Source: Anaerovibrio lipolyticus DSM 3074 (lineage in GTDB: Bacteria > Bacillota > Negativicutes > Selenomonadales > Selenomonadaceae). Taken from it: DNA of 64,000 nt. A program made the position numbers and the translations under genes. Shown here piece after piece: positions 36,532 through 46,344 of this stretch. The notes beneath the pieces were generated by a model that searched no databases, was not told the DNA's origin, and saw only the letters and a list, made by a program, of their open reading frames with translations. The stretch lies in assembly GCF_900141865.1 (NCBI RefSeq), contig NZ_FQYW01000016.1:1-64000 (forward strand). The letters are read 5' to 3'. Each line of letters begins with the position of its first letter. The stretch's first letter is position 1.

Positions 36532-37875
36532 GTGAAAAAGGGTATTCGTAGCTTATGTGTTGCTGTAACTGCATCTGCATTGCTGTTTTCTGCAACCCCA
36601 AGCGTTGAGGCTGGTTTTGACTGGGGAAGTGTCCTTGGCAGTGTAATTGGGAAAGCTATAAATAATAGTGGGAGCAACAATAGTAGTAATGGCAGCAACG
36701 GCGGAAACGGTGGATTGTCCAATCAGAAACATGCTGTGCCTAATCCTAATAATAATGAGAAGGCTTTTTTGTTGGCAATTGAAAAGAATGATATCGAGAC
36801 TGCCCAAGCAATGTTGGATGCAGGTGTTGACATTAATGGTGTATATAAGGCAAGTTATGGTTTTTTGGATGGAGAATTGCAATATACCCCATTTGCACTG
36901 GCACTAAAATTTAATAATCGAAATATGATGCAGTTTCTTCTGGAAAGAGGAGCAAATGTTAATGGCTTCTATAACTTTGCTGGCAATTATGTATGTCACA
37001 TAGTAAGTGCTGGTCATTATGGTGATCTCAGTTTACTGGAATATTTACATAACTGGGGTGCTGATATAAATGGAACGGGAACAACATATGGATATAATGC
37101 TCTTGATGAAGTATATACATATAATTGGAACAGTTACCAGCGTTTATTATGTGCAAAATATCTGTTGGAAAATGGCATTAATCCTGATAATATTCCCAAA
37201 AATGGAGTACCAATCTTTATTGAAGCCGCTAAAAACTCAGATTATGAAATGATAGACTTATTATATAGCTATGGTGCTAATATAAATATAAGGGATAAAG
37301 ATGGGCGTTCCGCCGTTGATATTGCTTTAAAAAATCATAATTTGCAACTATACAAACAGCTGCAAGAACTTTTAGCACAAGGTCAGCAGCCATCAAAATA
37401 TCATGAAGTTAAGGAAGCAGCCCGGTCAGAAGCCAATGCCAAGAAAAACAGAGATTCTGAATTGATAGATTATAGCAAGCATATTAATAAAGCTATTGCT
37501 TCCTACAATGATGCTGTTAATATGTTTAACACTGACGGTGAAATCATAGTTAAAGGTACTGTAAAAGACAGGGTAAAAAAGGCAAATAAAATTCTCGCCA
37601 AGATGAATGAAGCGATAACCACACTTGAAGACAACAATTTACCACTTACTAATTGCACGCCAGAAGAAAAAGAAATCATGTTGGATTGGGAGCAAGCCAC
37701 AAAAGATTCAGTTTTGAAAAACAAGGAATTTATTCAATTATATACAATAGACAGAGAATTAACCTATGAAGAGATAGTGGAAGCTGACAATTTAGCTAAT
37801 GAAGCTAATACTTTAGGCGTATACGCTAATGAAAAGAAAAAAGCCGCTGAAGATTTTTTACACCTGAAGCTTTAA
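36532..37875 (+). CDS. Exported ankyrin-repeat protein
   Basis: A 447-residue protein with a signal peptide (about 1-27, ending VEAG) and a low-complexity Asn/Gly/Ser linker (about 42-65). Next come about four to five ankyrin repeats (about 75-285), seen from recurring A..LL..GADIN patterns such as MLDAGVDINGV, LLERGANVNGF, NWGADINGTG and YSYGANINIRD. The C-terminal third is charged, helical and unrecognised. Start is GTG at 36532 after GAAAGGATG. A following lipoprotein gene (37925) may form an operon with it. Likely a surface or periplasmic binding protein; partner unknown. Confidence 0.85.
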   Translation: MKKGIRSLCVAVTASALLFSATPSVEAGFDWGSVLGSVIGKAINNSGSNNSSNGSNGGNGGLSNQKHAVPNPNNNEKAFLLAIEKNDIETAQAMLDAGVDINGVYKASYGFLDGELQYTPFALALKFNNRNMMQFLLERGANVNGFYNFAGNYVCHIVSAGHYGDLSLLEYLHNWGADINGTGTTYGYNALDEVYTYNWNSYQRLLCAKYLLENGINPDNIPKNGVPIFIEAAKNSDYEMIDLLYSYGANINIRDKDGRSAVDIALKNHNLQLYKQLQELLAQGQQPSKYHEVKEAARSEANAKKNRDSELIDYSKHINKAIASYNDAVNMFNTDGEIIVKGTVKDRVKKANKILAKMNEAITTLEDNNLPLTNCTPEEKEIMLDWEQATKDSVLKNKEFIQLYTIDRELTYEEIVEADNLANEANTLGVYANEKKKAAEDFLHLKL

Positions 37876-37924
37876 AATCAGTATTGACTACGAATAAAGG
37901 TCTGTCCTATGGAGGGATTCTAAA

Positions 37925-38473
37925 GTGAATAAACGAAATATTATATCAATTCTCTTATTAGTTTTATTTGCAAGCTTTTTAACCTTTGGATGTGGTGTTA
38001 ATAAAGATAAATTTGAAGGAACATGGTCGGGGATAGTTGAAAATTCAGCACATTTTTTTAGGGAACAGGAAAGTTGGAATAGTGTTGTAAGGGTGAAAAT
38101 TGAAAAAAATGGTGAATCATCGTATTTAATAAATATGGATACCTTGGAGATAAGAGCTTCTATTGGAGATAAAAACGAGGATGTAGTTGCTCATTGGGTA
38201 CATTCTGTTAAAAAGACTTATACTGCAACAGCAAAGGATAATACCTTGAAAGTTAATGGACCGGATCAATTTACATATGTCTTTATTGAAAAAGATAAAA
38301 CCTTGATGATTCCGGAATGTTTTGGTCTTAGCTCAGCCCCTATAGCCAGGGATGATGATGGAAAAATGTATGAAAAATATAAAGAGGACTTAGCCAAAGA
38401 GTACCTTGATTCCAATGCAAATGACAAATACAACAGGAAATTTACAGTATCAGATAAAGTAGTTGAGAGATAG
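37925..38473 (+). CDS. Putative lipoprotein
   Basis: A 182-residue protein with a lipoprotein signal peptide (lipobox LTFGC, Cys23). The mature part begins DKFEGTWSG and is rich in beta-type residues, like small lipocalin-fold proteins, but the family is not recognised. GTG start at 37925 with GGAGGG upstream. It follows the ankyrin gene by 49 bases and is followed by a terminator. Confidence 0.7.
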   Translation: MNKRNIISILLLVLFASFLTFGCGVNKDKFEGTWSGIVENSAHFFREQESWNSVVRVKIEKNGESSYLINMDTLEIRASIGDKNEDVVAHWVHSVKKTYTATAKDNTLKVNGPDQFTYVFIEKDKTLMIPECFGLSSAPIARDDDGKMYEKYKEDLAKEYLDSNANDKYNRKFTVSDKVVER

Positions 38474-38518
38474 TAAGAGAATTCGCGTAGTATAAAACCT
38501 TAAGTGAAATATTTGAAG

Positions 38519-38552
38519 AACCGCCAATCGCTAAAATGAAGGCGGTTTTTTC
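38519..38552 (+). terminator. Rho-independent terminator
   Basis: AACCGCC (38519-38525) pairs with GGCGGTT (38541-38547), followed by TTTTT. Same design as 35804-35838. Confidence 0.8.
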
Positions 38553-38604
38553 TATTTCTTTGATAAAAATAGCTGTATAATAATAAATAGCGTTATAATA
38601 TATA

Positions 38605-38636
38605 TTGACGGTAAATAGGTAATGTGTTAGTATAAT
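38605..38636 (+). promoter_or_regulatory. Probable promoter of the histidine operon
   Basis: TTGACG at 38605-38610; TAGTAT (38628-38633, 17-base spacer) or the overlapping TATAAT (38631-38636) as -10. No T-box or histidine leader peptide was seen in the 64 bases to hisG, so control by a DNA-binding protein is more likely. Confidence 0.5.
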
Positions 38637-38699
38637 TAACATGTTAATACTTTAATGAGATAAAGAATAAAAACATTTTAGGCAAATGGAGGAACGCTT

Positions 38700-39359
38700 A
38701 TGACTTCAAATAATATGGAATACCTGACTATAGCCCTTCCCAAGGGAAAGCTCTTCGGATTATCTGCGGACCTTCTTGCCAAGATAGGATATACCGCCGA
38801 GGATTTAAGCGAAAAATCCAGAAAGCTGATTATTACCAACGAAGAAAAAAAGATTCGGTTTATTATCAGCAAAACAGCTGATGTTCCCACCTATGTGGAA
38901 TACGGTGCTGCTGATATTGGGGTTATTGGAAAGGATGTACTGCTGGAATCCGGCAAAGATGTTTATGAGCTTTTGGATTTGGGCTTTGGCAAATGCCATT
39001 TAATGATGGCTGTAGATAAGAATAATAAACGTGCTAAGCTATCAGATTATGCTCATACCAGAGTGGCCACCAAGTTCCCACATATTGCGGAAAAGTTTTT
39101 CAACAGCAAGGGAATGCAGATGGAGTTCATCAAATTGAACGGTTCCATCGAGCTGGGGCCTATAGTAGGACTTTCTGAGAGTATTGTGGATATAGTTGAG
39201 ACAGGCACCACCCTCCGGGAAAACAATCTGGAGGAAATTGCATTTATAATGGATGCCACTGCCCGCCTCATTTGTAATAGAGTTAGCTTTAAATTGAAAT
39301 TTGATCGCATTCATCAGCTGACTGAGGATTTGCGTAAGATATTGGAAATGGCCAAATAA
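38700..39359 (+). CDS. hisG: ATP phosphoribosyltransferase, short form
   Basis: A 219-residue short-form HisG, first enzyme of histidine synthesis (ATP + PRPP). Motifs: LPKGKLFG, ADIGVIGKDVL, and the PRPP-binding VDIVETGTTLREN (about 162-174). The short form lacks the C-terminal regulatory domain and depends on HisZ, whose gene is at 51599. GGAGG precedes the ATG. First of eight his genes. Confidence 0.96.
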   Translation: MTSNNMEYLTIALPKGKLFGLSADLLAKIGYTAEDLSEKSRKLIITNEEKKIRFIISKTADVPTYVEYGAADIGVIGKDVLLESGKDVYELLDLGFGKCHLMMAVDKNNKRAKLSDYAHTRVATKFPHIAEKFFNSKGMQMEFIKLNGSIELGPIVGLSESIVDIVETGTTLRENNLEEIAFIMDATARLICNRVSFKLKFDRIHQLTEDLRKILEMAK

Positions 39360-39374
39360 TTCGGGGGGATAGTA

Positions 39375-40718
39375 ATGCAGATAGTAAATGTAAAGGACAC
39401 CGGACTTATTAATGTGGAAAGGATGCTTAAGAAGCCTGCCTTTGATCAGGTGGAGCTTAATCCTAAAATTCGTGAGGCAAATAAGAAGCTATTTGGCCGT
39501 GATATGACTGCTGCAGAAATCGTTGACATGATTGTAAACGAAGTAAGGGCTGAAGGAGATAAGGCTGTTATAAAATACACCAAGCTCATTGACCGTACCG
39601 AATTTACTGCAGAGGAATTTGTGGTTACTGAGGAAGAATATGAGGCCGCTTACAAAGCCGCTGATCCGGAAATTGTGGAGTCTTTGAAGCGGGCAGCAGC
39701 CAATGTCCGCCAGTATCATCAGGAGCAGAAGCCTAACTCCTGGATGACCTACCGTGGCCAGGGCTCCCTTTTGGGACAGTCTGTAATTCCTTTGGACAGG
39801 GTTGGGATTTATGTACCTGGAGGCACTGCCGCATATCCTTCCTCTGTAATAATGAATGCTGTTCCTGCTGCTGTAGCTGGTGTGGGAGAAATCATTATGA
39901 TGGTGCCACCAAAGGATGGCAAGATTAATCCTTATGTGCTGGTTGCAGCCAAGGAAGCTGGCGTATCCAAAATCTTTAAGATAGGTGGAGCACAAGCCAT
40001 TGCAGCTATGGCCTTTGGTACGGAAACCATTCCAAGAGTTGATAAAATCACCGGTCCTGGAAATATATTTGTTACCTTGGCAAAAAAGGCCGTATATGGT
40101 CACTGTGATATAGATATGTTGGCAGGTCCAAGTGAGATTCTCATTGTGGCAGATGAAACTGCTGATCCAGCTTATACTGCGGCTGATATGCTTAGCCAGG
40201 CAGAGCATGATATGTTGGCCTCCAGCATCGTGATTACGGACAGTAAGACACTTGCTGAAAGGGTGGCGACTGAGGCTGAAAAGCAGCTGCAGCAGCTACC
40301 CCGTCAGGAGATTGCCAGAGCATCCCTTGATAAAAACGGACTTATTATTGTGGCTGAGGACATTATGCAGGCCATTGAGCTGGCCAATGTATCCGCGCCG
40401 GAGCACATGGAAATCCTTACAAAGGAGCCATTCCAGCTTCTTCCTTATGTGCGCCATGCAGGAGCCGTATTCCTTGGGGCCTATTCGCCAGAGCCATTGG
40501 GGGACTATTTTGCAGGACCAAATCACGTATTGCCAACAGGTGGTACTGCCAGATACTATTCTGTATTGAATGTGGAAACCTTTATGAAGCGTACCAGCCT
40601 CATTTCCTATACTCAGCCTGAGCTGAACCGTGTCAGTGATGATATTATTCGCCTGGCAGAGGCAGAGGGGTTACAGGCCCATGCAAATGCAATCCGCATA
40701 AGAAAAATTGAGAAATAA
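39375..40718 (+). CDS. hisD: Histidinol dehydrogenase
   Basis: A 447-residue zinc enzyme catalysing the last two steps of histidine synthesis (histidinol to histidine, NAD). Signatures: [61 protein letters not shown] with metal-binding residues and [14 protein letters not shown]. Complete length. It ends inside the upstream extension of the hisC frame, but hisC proper starts 17 bases after its stop. Confidence 0.97.
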   Translation: MQIVNVKDTGLINVERMLKKPAFDQVELNPKIREANKKLFGRDMTAAEIVDMIVNEVRAEGDKAVIKYTKLIDRTEFTAEEFVVTEEEYEAAYKAADPEIVESLKRAAANVRQYHQEQKPNSWMTYRGQGSLLGQSVIPLDRVGIYVPGGTAAYPSSVIMNAVPAAVAGVGEIIMMVPPKDGKINPYVLVAAKEAGVSKIFKIGGAQAIAAMAFGTETIPRVDKITGPGNIFVTLAKKAVYGHCDIDMLAGPSEILIVADETADPAYTAADMLSQAEHDMLASSIVITDSKTLAERVATEAEKQLQQLPRQEIARASLDKNGLIIVAEDIMQAIELANVSAPEHMEILTKEPFQLLPYVRHAGAVFLGAYSPEPLGDYFAGPNHVLPTGGTARYYSVLNVETFMKRTSLISYTQPELNRVSDDIIRLAEAEGLQAHANAIRIRKIEK

Positions 40719-40734
40719 AACGGAGGCTATAAAA

Positions 40735-41805
40735 ATGGCAAAGCTAAAATATAGAAATAAACTGGCAGAGATGCCTTCATACGATGTGGTGGAGCGGGAC
40801 TGGAATATTAAGGTAAATGCCAATGAAAGTGGTATGAACCTGCCACCTTTGGTGGAGGAGCGGGTGATGAGCCGCCTTTCCCGTGTGGCCTTCAACCGTT
40901 ATCCAAATGAGGATTTGGAAATGCTTATGGAGGCAATTGGCAGGAATTTTGGTCTTGGTGTAGAAAATGTTCTTATAGGTAACGGCTCCAGCGAAATTAT
41001 TGAGAAAATCTTCTATTGCTTCGGGGGCCGTGGCAGAAAAATTGTATTTCCACAGCCATCATTTTCCATGTATCACATTTATGCAAAGGCTGCTGAGGCG
41101 GAGGCTGTTCCTGTAAGCTTGAGTGAAAAGGATTATAGTCTTGATGTGAAGGAATTTGTCAATGTAGTTAATGACAATAAAGCCGCTCTGTGTGTGATTT
41201 GTAATCCAAACAATCCAACTGGCAGCTTTACTTCCCTGGAGGATATTGAATATATTGCCAGCCATACCAGCTGTGCATTTTTGGTGGATGAGGCCTATAT
41301 TGAGTTCAATGGCCAGACTGCCATTGGCCTTATGAAGAAATACCCAAATATGATTATAGCCAGAACCTTCTCCAAGGCTTATGGACTGGCGGCTTGTCGC
41401 TGTGGCTATATGCTGGCGGCAGCACCGCTGACAGATATGATTGGTAAGTCCATGATGCCTTATCACATGAATGTGCTGACCTTGGTTACTGCAGATACTG
41501 TATTCCAGATGCGGGATGAGTTTATACCAAGAATTCAGATGGCCATTGCGGAGCGCAAGCGTATGGAGGGGCAGTATGGTTCCTTAAAGGGCTTCAAGGT
41601 ATTCCCTTCCAACACCAACTTTATCTTCCTTAAGTATGATAAGGCAGTGGCTTTGAATGAATATCTGGAAAGCCGTGGTATAGGTATCAGGAGCTTTGGC
41701 AAGGCACCTCTTTTGGAAAATGCCCTGAGAATATCCATGGGCAACCGTGATGAAAATGATGCTGTATTTAAGGCTGTAAAGGCCTTTGTGGAGGAGCAGA
41801 ATTAA
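40735..41805 (+). CDS. hisC: Histidinol-phosphate aminotransferase
   Basis: A 356-residue PLP-dependent class I/II aminotransferase. Motifs: [32 protein letters not shown] (about 159-168), VDEAYIEF and the PLP lysine in [15 protein letters not shown] (Lys about 215). ATG 40735 is chosen (CGGAGG 8 bases upstream) rather than the in-frame ATG at 40708 inside hisD. It stops one base before hisB. Confidence 0.96.
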   Translation: MAKLKYRNKLAEMPSYDVVERDWNIKVNANESGMNLPPLVEERVMSRLSRVAFNRYPNEDLEMLMEAIGRNFGLGVENVLIGNGSSEIIEKIFYCFGGRGRKIVFPQPSFSMYHIYAKAAEAEAVPVSLSEKDYSLDVKEFVNVVNDNKAALCVICNPNNPTGSFTSLEDIEYIASHTSCAFLVDEAYIEFNGQTAIGLMKKYPNMIIARTFSKAYGLAACRCGYMLAAAPLTDMIGKSMMPYHMNVLTLVTADTVFQMRDEFIPRIQMAIAERKRMEGQYGSLKGFKVFPSNTNFIFLKYDKAVALNEYLESRGIGIRSFGKAPLLENALRISMGNRDENDAVFKAVKAFVEEQN

Positions 41806-41806
41806 T

Positions 41807-42397
41807 ATGCGTACAGGAAAGGTTATCCGCGAAACAAAGGAAACTTCTATTGATTTAACCATCAGCCTTGACGGCAGAGGTGTATCCGATATTGATACCG
41901 GAATTGGCTTTTTTGACCACATGCTGAATCTTTTTGCCGCCCATGGCCGCATGGATTTGGTGGTAGGCTGCAATGGGGATATTAATGTGGATGGTCATCA
42001 TTCCGTTGAGGATATTGGTATTGCCTTGGGAGAGGCAGTAAAACAGGCTTTGGGGGACAAGAAGGGCATTAATCGCTATGGAACCTTCTACTTGCCTATG
42101 GATGAAACACTGGTAATGGTATCCCTTGATATAAGTGGCAGACCATTTCTGGTGTACGATGCCGGCGGCCCTATGGCTCCAATGATTGGTGGCTATGATA
42201 CTGAGCTTACAGAGGAATTTTTGCGGGCCTTTGCCTTTAATGCGGGAATTACCCTTCATGTAAAGGTGATGTATGGCACCAATTCCCATCATAAGGTGGA
42301 GGCCATATTCAAGGCCTTGGGCCACGCCCTTAGAACAGCTGTAAAAATAGATCCGGAGGCTGCGGATGAGATTCCTTCTACCAAGGGAATGCTCTAA
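41807..42397 (+). CDS. hisB: Imidazoleglycerol-phosphate dehydratase
   Basis: A 196-residue HisB without the histidinol phosphatase domain. Metal-binding motifs are present twice: [21 protein letters not shown] (about 64-77) and later [22 protein letters not shown]. The start is the ATG at 41807, one base after hisC; the reading frame extends upstream to 41786 inside hisC, which is not a plausible start. A separate histidinol phosphatase is not seen in the operon. Confidence 0.96.
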   Translation: MRTGKVIRETKETSIDLTISLDGRGVSDIDTGIGFFDHMLNLFAAHGRMDLVVGCNGDINVDGHHSVEDIGIALGEAVKQALGDKKGINRYGTFYLPMDETLVMVSLDISGRPFLVYDAGGPMAPMIGGYDTELTEEFLRAFAFNAGITLHVKVMYGTNSHHKVEAIFKALGHALRTAVKIDPEAADEIPSTKGML

Positions 42398-42415
42398 GCT
42401 GAAAGGAGTCAATTT

Positions 42416-43021
42416 ATGATTGCTGTTATTGACTATGGGGTGGGGAACCTTTTTAGTGTGGAAAAGGCTTTTGCCCAGTTTACTGATGATGTGAAGGTGA
42501 CCAGTGACAAGGCAGAAATTGAAAGTGCTGAAAAAATGGTTTTGCCAGGGGTCGGGGAATTTGGGGCATGTATGAAAAATTTGGAGGCTTCCGGACTTAT
42601 TCCAACTATTATGGAAAGAATCTCTGCTGGTGTGCCCCTTTTGGGTATCTGCGTTGGACTTCAGGTGCTTTTTGAGGGCAGCGAGGAATCTCCAAATGCC
42701 AAGGGCTTGGGTGTTTTTAAGGGCATGGTAAAACGCATTAATGCTCCTGGCCTGAAGGTGCCTCATATGGGCTGGAATTCCGTGGAATTTGCCCAGAAGG
42801 ATTTATGCTTATTCAAAGATGAGCCAGAGGTGCCATATTTTTACTTTGTTCATAGCTATCATGCAGTGCCAGAGGACAGCTCTATCGTGGCTGCTACCAC
42901 AGAATACGGTGAGAAGCTAACGGCGGCAGTGGCCAAGGACAATGTGATGGCCACTCAGTTCCATCCTGAGAAATCCGGTGATGTGGGGCTGCTGATTATC
43001 AAAAACTTTATTGAGAGTTAA
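42416..43021 (+). CDS. hisH: Imidazole glycerol phosphate synthase, glutaminase subunit
   Basis: A 201-residue class I glutamine amidotransferase that supplies ammonia to HisF. Nucleophile Cys in LGICVGLQVLFEGS (about 80), and the His/Glu pair in TQFHPEKSGDVG (about 181-192). GAAAGGAG lies upstream. Confidence 0.96.
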   Translation: MIAVIDYGVGNLFSVEKAFAQFTDDVKVTSDKAEIESAEKMVLPGVGEFGACMKNLEASGLIPTIMERISAGVPLLGICVGLQVLFEGSEESPNAKGLGVFKGMVKRINAPGLKVPHMGWNSVEFAQKDLCLFKDEPEVPYFYFVHSYHAVPEDSSIVAATTEYGEKLTAAVAKDNVMATQFHPEKSGDVGLLIIKNFIES

Positions 43022-43050
43022 TTTTAAGGGGCTAGTGGAAGGAAGATTGT

Positions 43051-43782
43051 ATGCTTATTTTTCCTGCTATAGATATTCGTGGAGGCAAGGCTGTACGCCT
43101 CTATAAAGGTGATTTTTCCCAGGAGACGGTTTTTGGTGAGCCAGAGGAAATGGCTGCAAAATGGGAATCTCTTGGGGGTCAGTATTTGCATTTGGTGGAT
43201 TTGGATGGTGCCAGAGCGGGCAAATCTATGAACCTTGATGTGGTAAAGAAAATAATTGCCAGGGTCAATATTCCCGTGGAATTAGGCGGTGGCATCCGCA
43301 CCATGGAAAACATAGATGAGGTTTTGGCTGCCGGGGTTCAGCGGGTTATTTTGGGCTCTGTGGCCGCCAAGAATCCTGCTCTTGTTCAGACTGCCTGTGC
43401 AAAATATGGTGAGCGGGTAGTGGTTGGCATTGATGCAAAGGACGGTATTGTGGCTGTAGATGGCTGGGAGGTCTCCGGAAATGTGGAGGTTGGTGTCCTT
43501 GCCAAGGAAATGGCCAAGGCTGGTGTGAAAACCATTATTTACACTGATATTTCCCGTGACGGTACCCTTGAGGGGGTAAATGTTGAAGCTACTGCCAAGT
43601 TGGCCAGAGAAAGCGGCATAAAGGTGGTGGCCTCTGGTGGCGTTAAATCAATTGATGATATCAAGGCACTTCTTCCTTATGAAAGGGATGGCATAGAAGG
43701 GGTTATAGTTGGCAAGTCCATTTATACTGGTTCCCTTGATTTATCTGAGGCTATCAAGGTTGCATCCGGGGCAGAGGAGTGA
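43051..43782 (+). CDS. hisA: ProFAR isomerase (HisA)
   Basis: A 243-residue TIM-barrel isomerase. N-terminal catalytic Asp in [23 protein letters not shown]-type phosphate loop ([12 protein letters not shown]), [14 protein letters not shown] with the second catalytic Asp and [11 protein letters not shown]. Its stop is 6 bases before the hisF ATG. Confidence 0.96.
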   Translation: MLIFPAIDIRGGKAVRLYKGDFSQETVFGEPEEMAAKWESLGGQYLHLVDLDGARAGKSMNLDVVKKIIARVNIPVELGGGIRTMENIDEVLAAGVQRVILGSVAAKNPALVQTACAKYGERVVVGIDAKDGIVAVDGWEVSGNVEVGVLAKEMAKAGVKTIIYTDISRDGTLEGVNVEATAKLARESGIKVVASGGVKSIDDIKALLPYERDGIEGVIVGKSIYTGSLDLSEAIKVASGAEE

Positions 43783-43787
43783 TAAGT

Positions 43788-44546
43788 ATGTATACTAAGA
43801 GAATAATTCCCTGCCTTGATGTAAAGGGTGGCCGTGTCGTTAAGGGCACCAATTTTGTGGGACTTAGAGACGCCGGTGATCCCGTAGAGCTGGCCCGCCG
43901 TTATGATGAGGAACGCTGCGATGAACTGGTTTTTTTGGATATTACCGCTTCCAATGAACAGCGGGACACCATAGTACAGGTGGCTCGGGACTGTGCCTCC
44001 CAGGTGTTTATTCCCTTTACTATAGGTGGAGGTATACGAACTCCTGAGGATATGCGGAAGATGCTTAAGGCCGGGGCAGATAAAACCTCGGTAAATTCTG
44101 CAGCGGTTAAAAATCCCGATATCATCCGTCAAGGCGCAGAAATTTTCGGGCGTCAGTGCGTGGTACTGGCGGTGGATGCCAAAAAGACGGGGGAAGATAA
44201 GTGGGAGGTATTCGTGAACGGCGGACGCACTCCTACGGGAATAGATGTGATAGATTGGGTTAAGAAGGGCACTGAATTGGGGGCTGGTGAAATTCTGCTT
44301 ACCAGCATGGATGCAGACGGCACCAAGGATGGCTATGATATTCCTCTTACCAGGGCTGTTTCTGAGGCTGTTGATGTTCCTGTTATTGCTTCTGGCGGAG
44401 CAGGAAAGCTGGAGCATTTCTATGATGTGCTGACTCTTGGAAAGGCTGATGCAGTATTGGCTGCCTCAGTGTTCCATTATGGACAGTTCACTATCAGACA
44501 GGTGAAAGAATACCTGCGGGATAGAGGTATAGAAATGAGATTTTAA
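43788..44546 (+). CDS. hisF: Imidazole glycerol phosphate synthase, cyclase subunit
   Basis: A 252-residue TIM-barrel protein related to His[17 protein letters not shown] carries the first catalytic Asp; [30 protein letters not shown] (second catalytic Asp) and VIASGGAG follow. ATG 43788 preferred over the in-frame GTG at 43779, which overlaps the hisA stop; GAGGAG lies upstream. Confidence 0.96.
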   Translation: MYTKRIIPCLDVKGGRVVKGTNFVGLRDAGDPVELARRYDEERCDELVFLDITASNEQRDTIVQVARDCASQVFIPFTIGGGIRTPEDMRKMLKAGADKTSVNSAAVKNPDIIRQGAEIFGRQCVVLAVDAKKTGEDKWEVFVNGGRTPTGIDVIDWVKKGTELGAGEILLTSMDADGTKDGYDIPLTRAVSEAVDVPVIASGGAGKLEHFYDVLTLGKADAVLAASVFHYGQFTIRQVKEYLRDRGIEMRF

Positions 44547-44548
44547 AA

Positions 44549-44746
44549 TATAAGGAACAAGCACAGTTGACTTCAGCGAGAGACTCTGGGCTAAAACTAT
44601 TGTTTTGCGTTTTAATTAACAGCAAGAAAAGTCGAACTCGCTTCGCTCAAACAACGACATTTTCTCGCTGTGTAAGAATGCAAAAAATAGTTTCTTAACG
44701 CCCATCGCTCAATGCTTCAGTCAATCTGCACTTGTTCCTTAAATAT
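44549..44746. repeat. Long imperfect palindrome inside the histidine operon
   Basis: Arms of about 90 bases (44549-44640 and 44650-44746): the left starts ATATAAGGAACAAGCACAG and the right, in reverse complement, ATTTAAGGAACAAGTGCAG; matches continue through TTGACT, GGGC, AAACTATT.TTTTGC and GCGAGAAAA/GCAAGAAAA to the centre. It lies between hisF and hisIE, codes for nothing and is not followed by a T run. Same type as 14092-14232. Confidence 0.65.
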
Positions 44747-44810
44747 CAAGTATAAATGGCAGTGGCTATTTGGCCCCTGTCAGAGGTAACTACAAATGGA
44801 GGGATACACT

Positions 44811-45512
44811 ATGATTGACATTTCAATGATTAAATTTGATGAAAAGGGCCTGGTACCAGCCATTATTCAGGAAGAAAATGGCCAGGTGCTGATGATGGCA
44901 TACATGAATGCTGACTCTCTCCAAAAAACCATTGAAACGAGAACCACCTGGTTCTGGAGCCGCAGCCGCAAGGCATTATGGAATAAGGGAGCCACCTCTG
45001 GTAATGTGCAGGAGGTAAAGGACCTTTATTATGATTGTGATGGGGATACCCTTTTGGTTATCGTTCATCAGAAGGGCACTGGTGCCTGCCATACTGGTAC
45101 ATATTCCTGCTTTAGCGGACGCAGGCTGTTGAAAAATGAAAAGGCTCTGGCTGTGGTCGAGCAACCTGAGAAGTATTATCTGGCCAACATCATGAACGAG
45201 CTTTATGATGTTATTAAGGACCGCCAGCTGAATCCAAAGGAAGGCTCTTACACCAACTATCTCTTTGAAAAGGGTCAGGACAAGATTCTTAAGAAGGTGG
45301 GTGAAGAGGCTGTAGAGACAATTATTGCCTCCAAGAACAATGATAAAAATGAAATCATCTATGAGATGGGTGACCTCTGGTATCACTGTCTTGTACTGAT
45401 GGCATATCACAATATCAACCCTGAGGAGGTTTTCTGTGAGCTGGTAAATCGTCATAATGGCGGTGATTATCATAAATTTACGGGTAAAACTGGCATTCGT
45501 CCTGTAGATTAA
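44811..45512 (+). CDS. hisI: Bifunctional phosphoribosyl-AMP cyclohydrolase / phosphoribosyl-ATP pyrophosphatase
   Basis: A 233-residue HisIE fusion catalysing steps 2 and 3 of histidine synthesis. The HisI half has [35 protein letters not shown] and the zinc cysteines in [11 protein letters not shown]. The HisE half (about 120-233) has [31 protein letters not shown] and DLWYH. ATG 44811 is chosen (GGAGG 9 bases upstream). It is separated from hisF by the 200-base palindrome. Confidence 0.96.
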   Translation: MIDISMIKFDEKGLVPAIIQEENGQVLMMAYMNADSLQKTIETRTTWFWSRSRKALWNKGATSGNVQEVKDLYYDCDGDTLLVIVHQKGTGACHTGTYSCFSGRRLLKNEKALAVVEQPEKYYLANIMNELYDVIKDRQLNPKEGSYTNYLFEKGQDKILKKVGEEAVETIIASKNNDKNEIIYEMGDLWYHCLVLMAYHNINPEEVFCELVNRHNGGDYHKFTGKTGIRPVD

Positions 45513-45526
45513 GCTAATAATATATT

Positions 45527-45586
45527 TAAAACGCCTGTCCTTTGAGTTATAATTATAGTAGTAATACTTTGAAGGGCAGGCGTTTT
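45527..45586 (+). terminator. Terminator-like hairpin abutting the next start codon
   Basis: A 15-base stem (AAAACGCCTGTCCTT, 45527-45541, with 45572-45586) and a 30-base loop containing TATAAT; the T run is directly followed by the ATG at 45588. The only ribosome-site-like bases for that gene (AAGGGCAGG) are in the stem, so the structure may both end the his transcript and limit expression of the next gene. Confidence 0.6.
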
Positions 45587-45587
45587 T

Positions 45588-46328
45588 ATGTACAAGGATA
45601 TATTTAAGGCTTTGCGTGAGGCATCCTTGGTTAAAAATAATCTTAATACAAGAAAGATTAACCATGAAGAGGTGCCTACACCCCAGAAGCCATATCCTGA
45701 GGATGCTCAGCTGATAGCCTTGCCGGAGCCGGATTATCTGGAGGATAAGGAAGTCAGCTTTTTGGAGCTGATGGAGCTTCGTTCCACTGTTCGTGAATAC
45801 AGTGAGCGGCCTCTTACTATGAAGGAGTTGTCATTCCTTCTGTGGTGTACCCAAGGGGTTAAGATGGTGCTTCCTGCTGGTGCCACCAAGCGTACTGTGC
45901 CTTCGGCTGGTGCCAGAAACGCCTTTGAAACTTATCTCTATATGGATAAGGTTGAGGGACTTGAAAAGGGTTTGTACAGATTTTTGGCCTTTGAGCATGC
46001 ACTTCTGCCAGTAGATATTGGAGATGGTGTCAAGGAAAGATTGCAAAAGGGCTTCAATAAAATAAATATGTATGATGCAAGTGCCGTTACCTTTATGTGG
46101 GTGGCAGTTCTTGACAGAATGGACTATGCCTTTGGGGGAAGGTCATTGCAGTATCTTTATCTGGATGCTGGTCATGTGTGCCAAAATCTTTATTTGGCAT
46201 GTTATACCCAGGAGATAGGATGCTGTGCTATAGGTCATTTTAATGATGAAGAGCTGAACCGTGAATTAGGCCTTGATGGGGAAGAAGAATTCATGGTCTA
46301 TGCGGCACATGTGGGCAAAATCAGATAG
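45588..46328 (+). CDS. SagB/ThcOx-type nitroreductase-family dehydrogenase
   Basis: A 246-residue FMN-binding nitroreductase-fold protein. ELRSTVREYSERPLT (about 66) and SFLLWCTQGV are FMN-binding segments; PSAGARNAFETYLYM and the C-terminal GQCCAIG-like segment (EIGCCAIGHFND) are typical of the SagB group. SagB enzymes oxidise azolines in modified peptides, but no YcaO partner or precursor peptide is seen nearby, so this is probably a stand-alone oxidoreductase. Its translation start sits against a hairpin (45527-45586). Confidence 0.85.
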   Translation: MYKDIFKALREASLVKNNLNTRKINHEEVPTPQKPYPEDAQLIALPEPDYLEDKEVSFLELMELRSTVREYSERPLTMKELSFLLWCTQGVKMVLPAGATKRTVPSAGARNAFETYLYMDKVEGLEKGLYRFLAFEHALLPVDIGDGVKERLQKGFNKINMYDASAVTFMWVAVLDRMDYAFGGRSLQYLYLDAGHVCQNLYLACYTQEIGCCAIGHFNDEELNRELGLDGEEEFMVYAAHVGKIR

Positions 46329-46344
46329 AAGGGGTTGAGTTATT

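Noticed and set aside
38640-38699. T-box or histidine leader peptide before hisG
   Set aside because: The leader is too short and has no run of His codons or T-box specifier/antiterminator sequence.
41855-42766. 303-codon minus-strand frame opposite hisB/hisH
   Set aside because: Spans two well-defined his genes on the other strand and lacks protein-like features.
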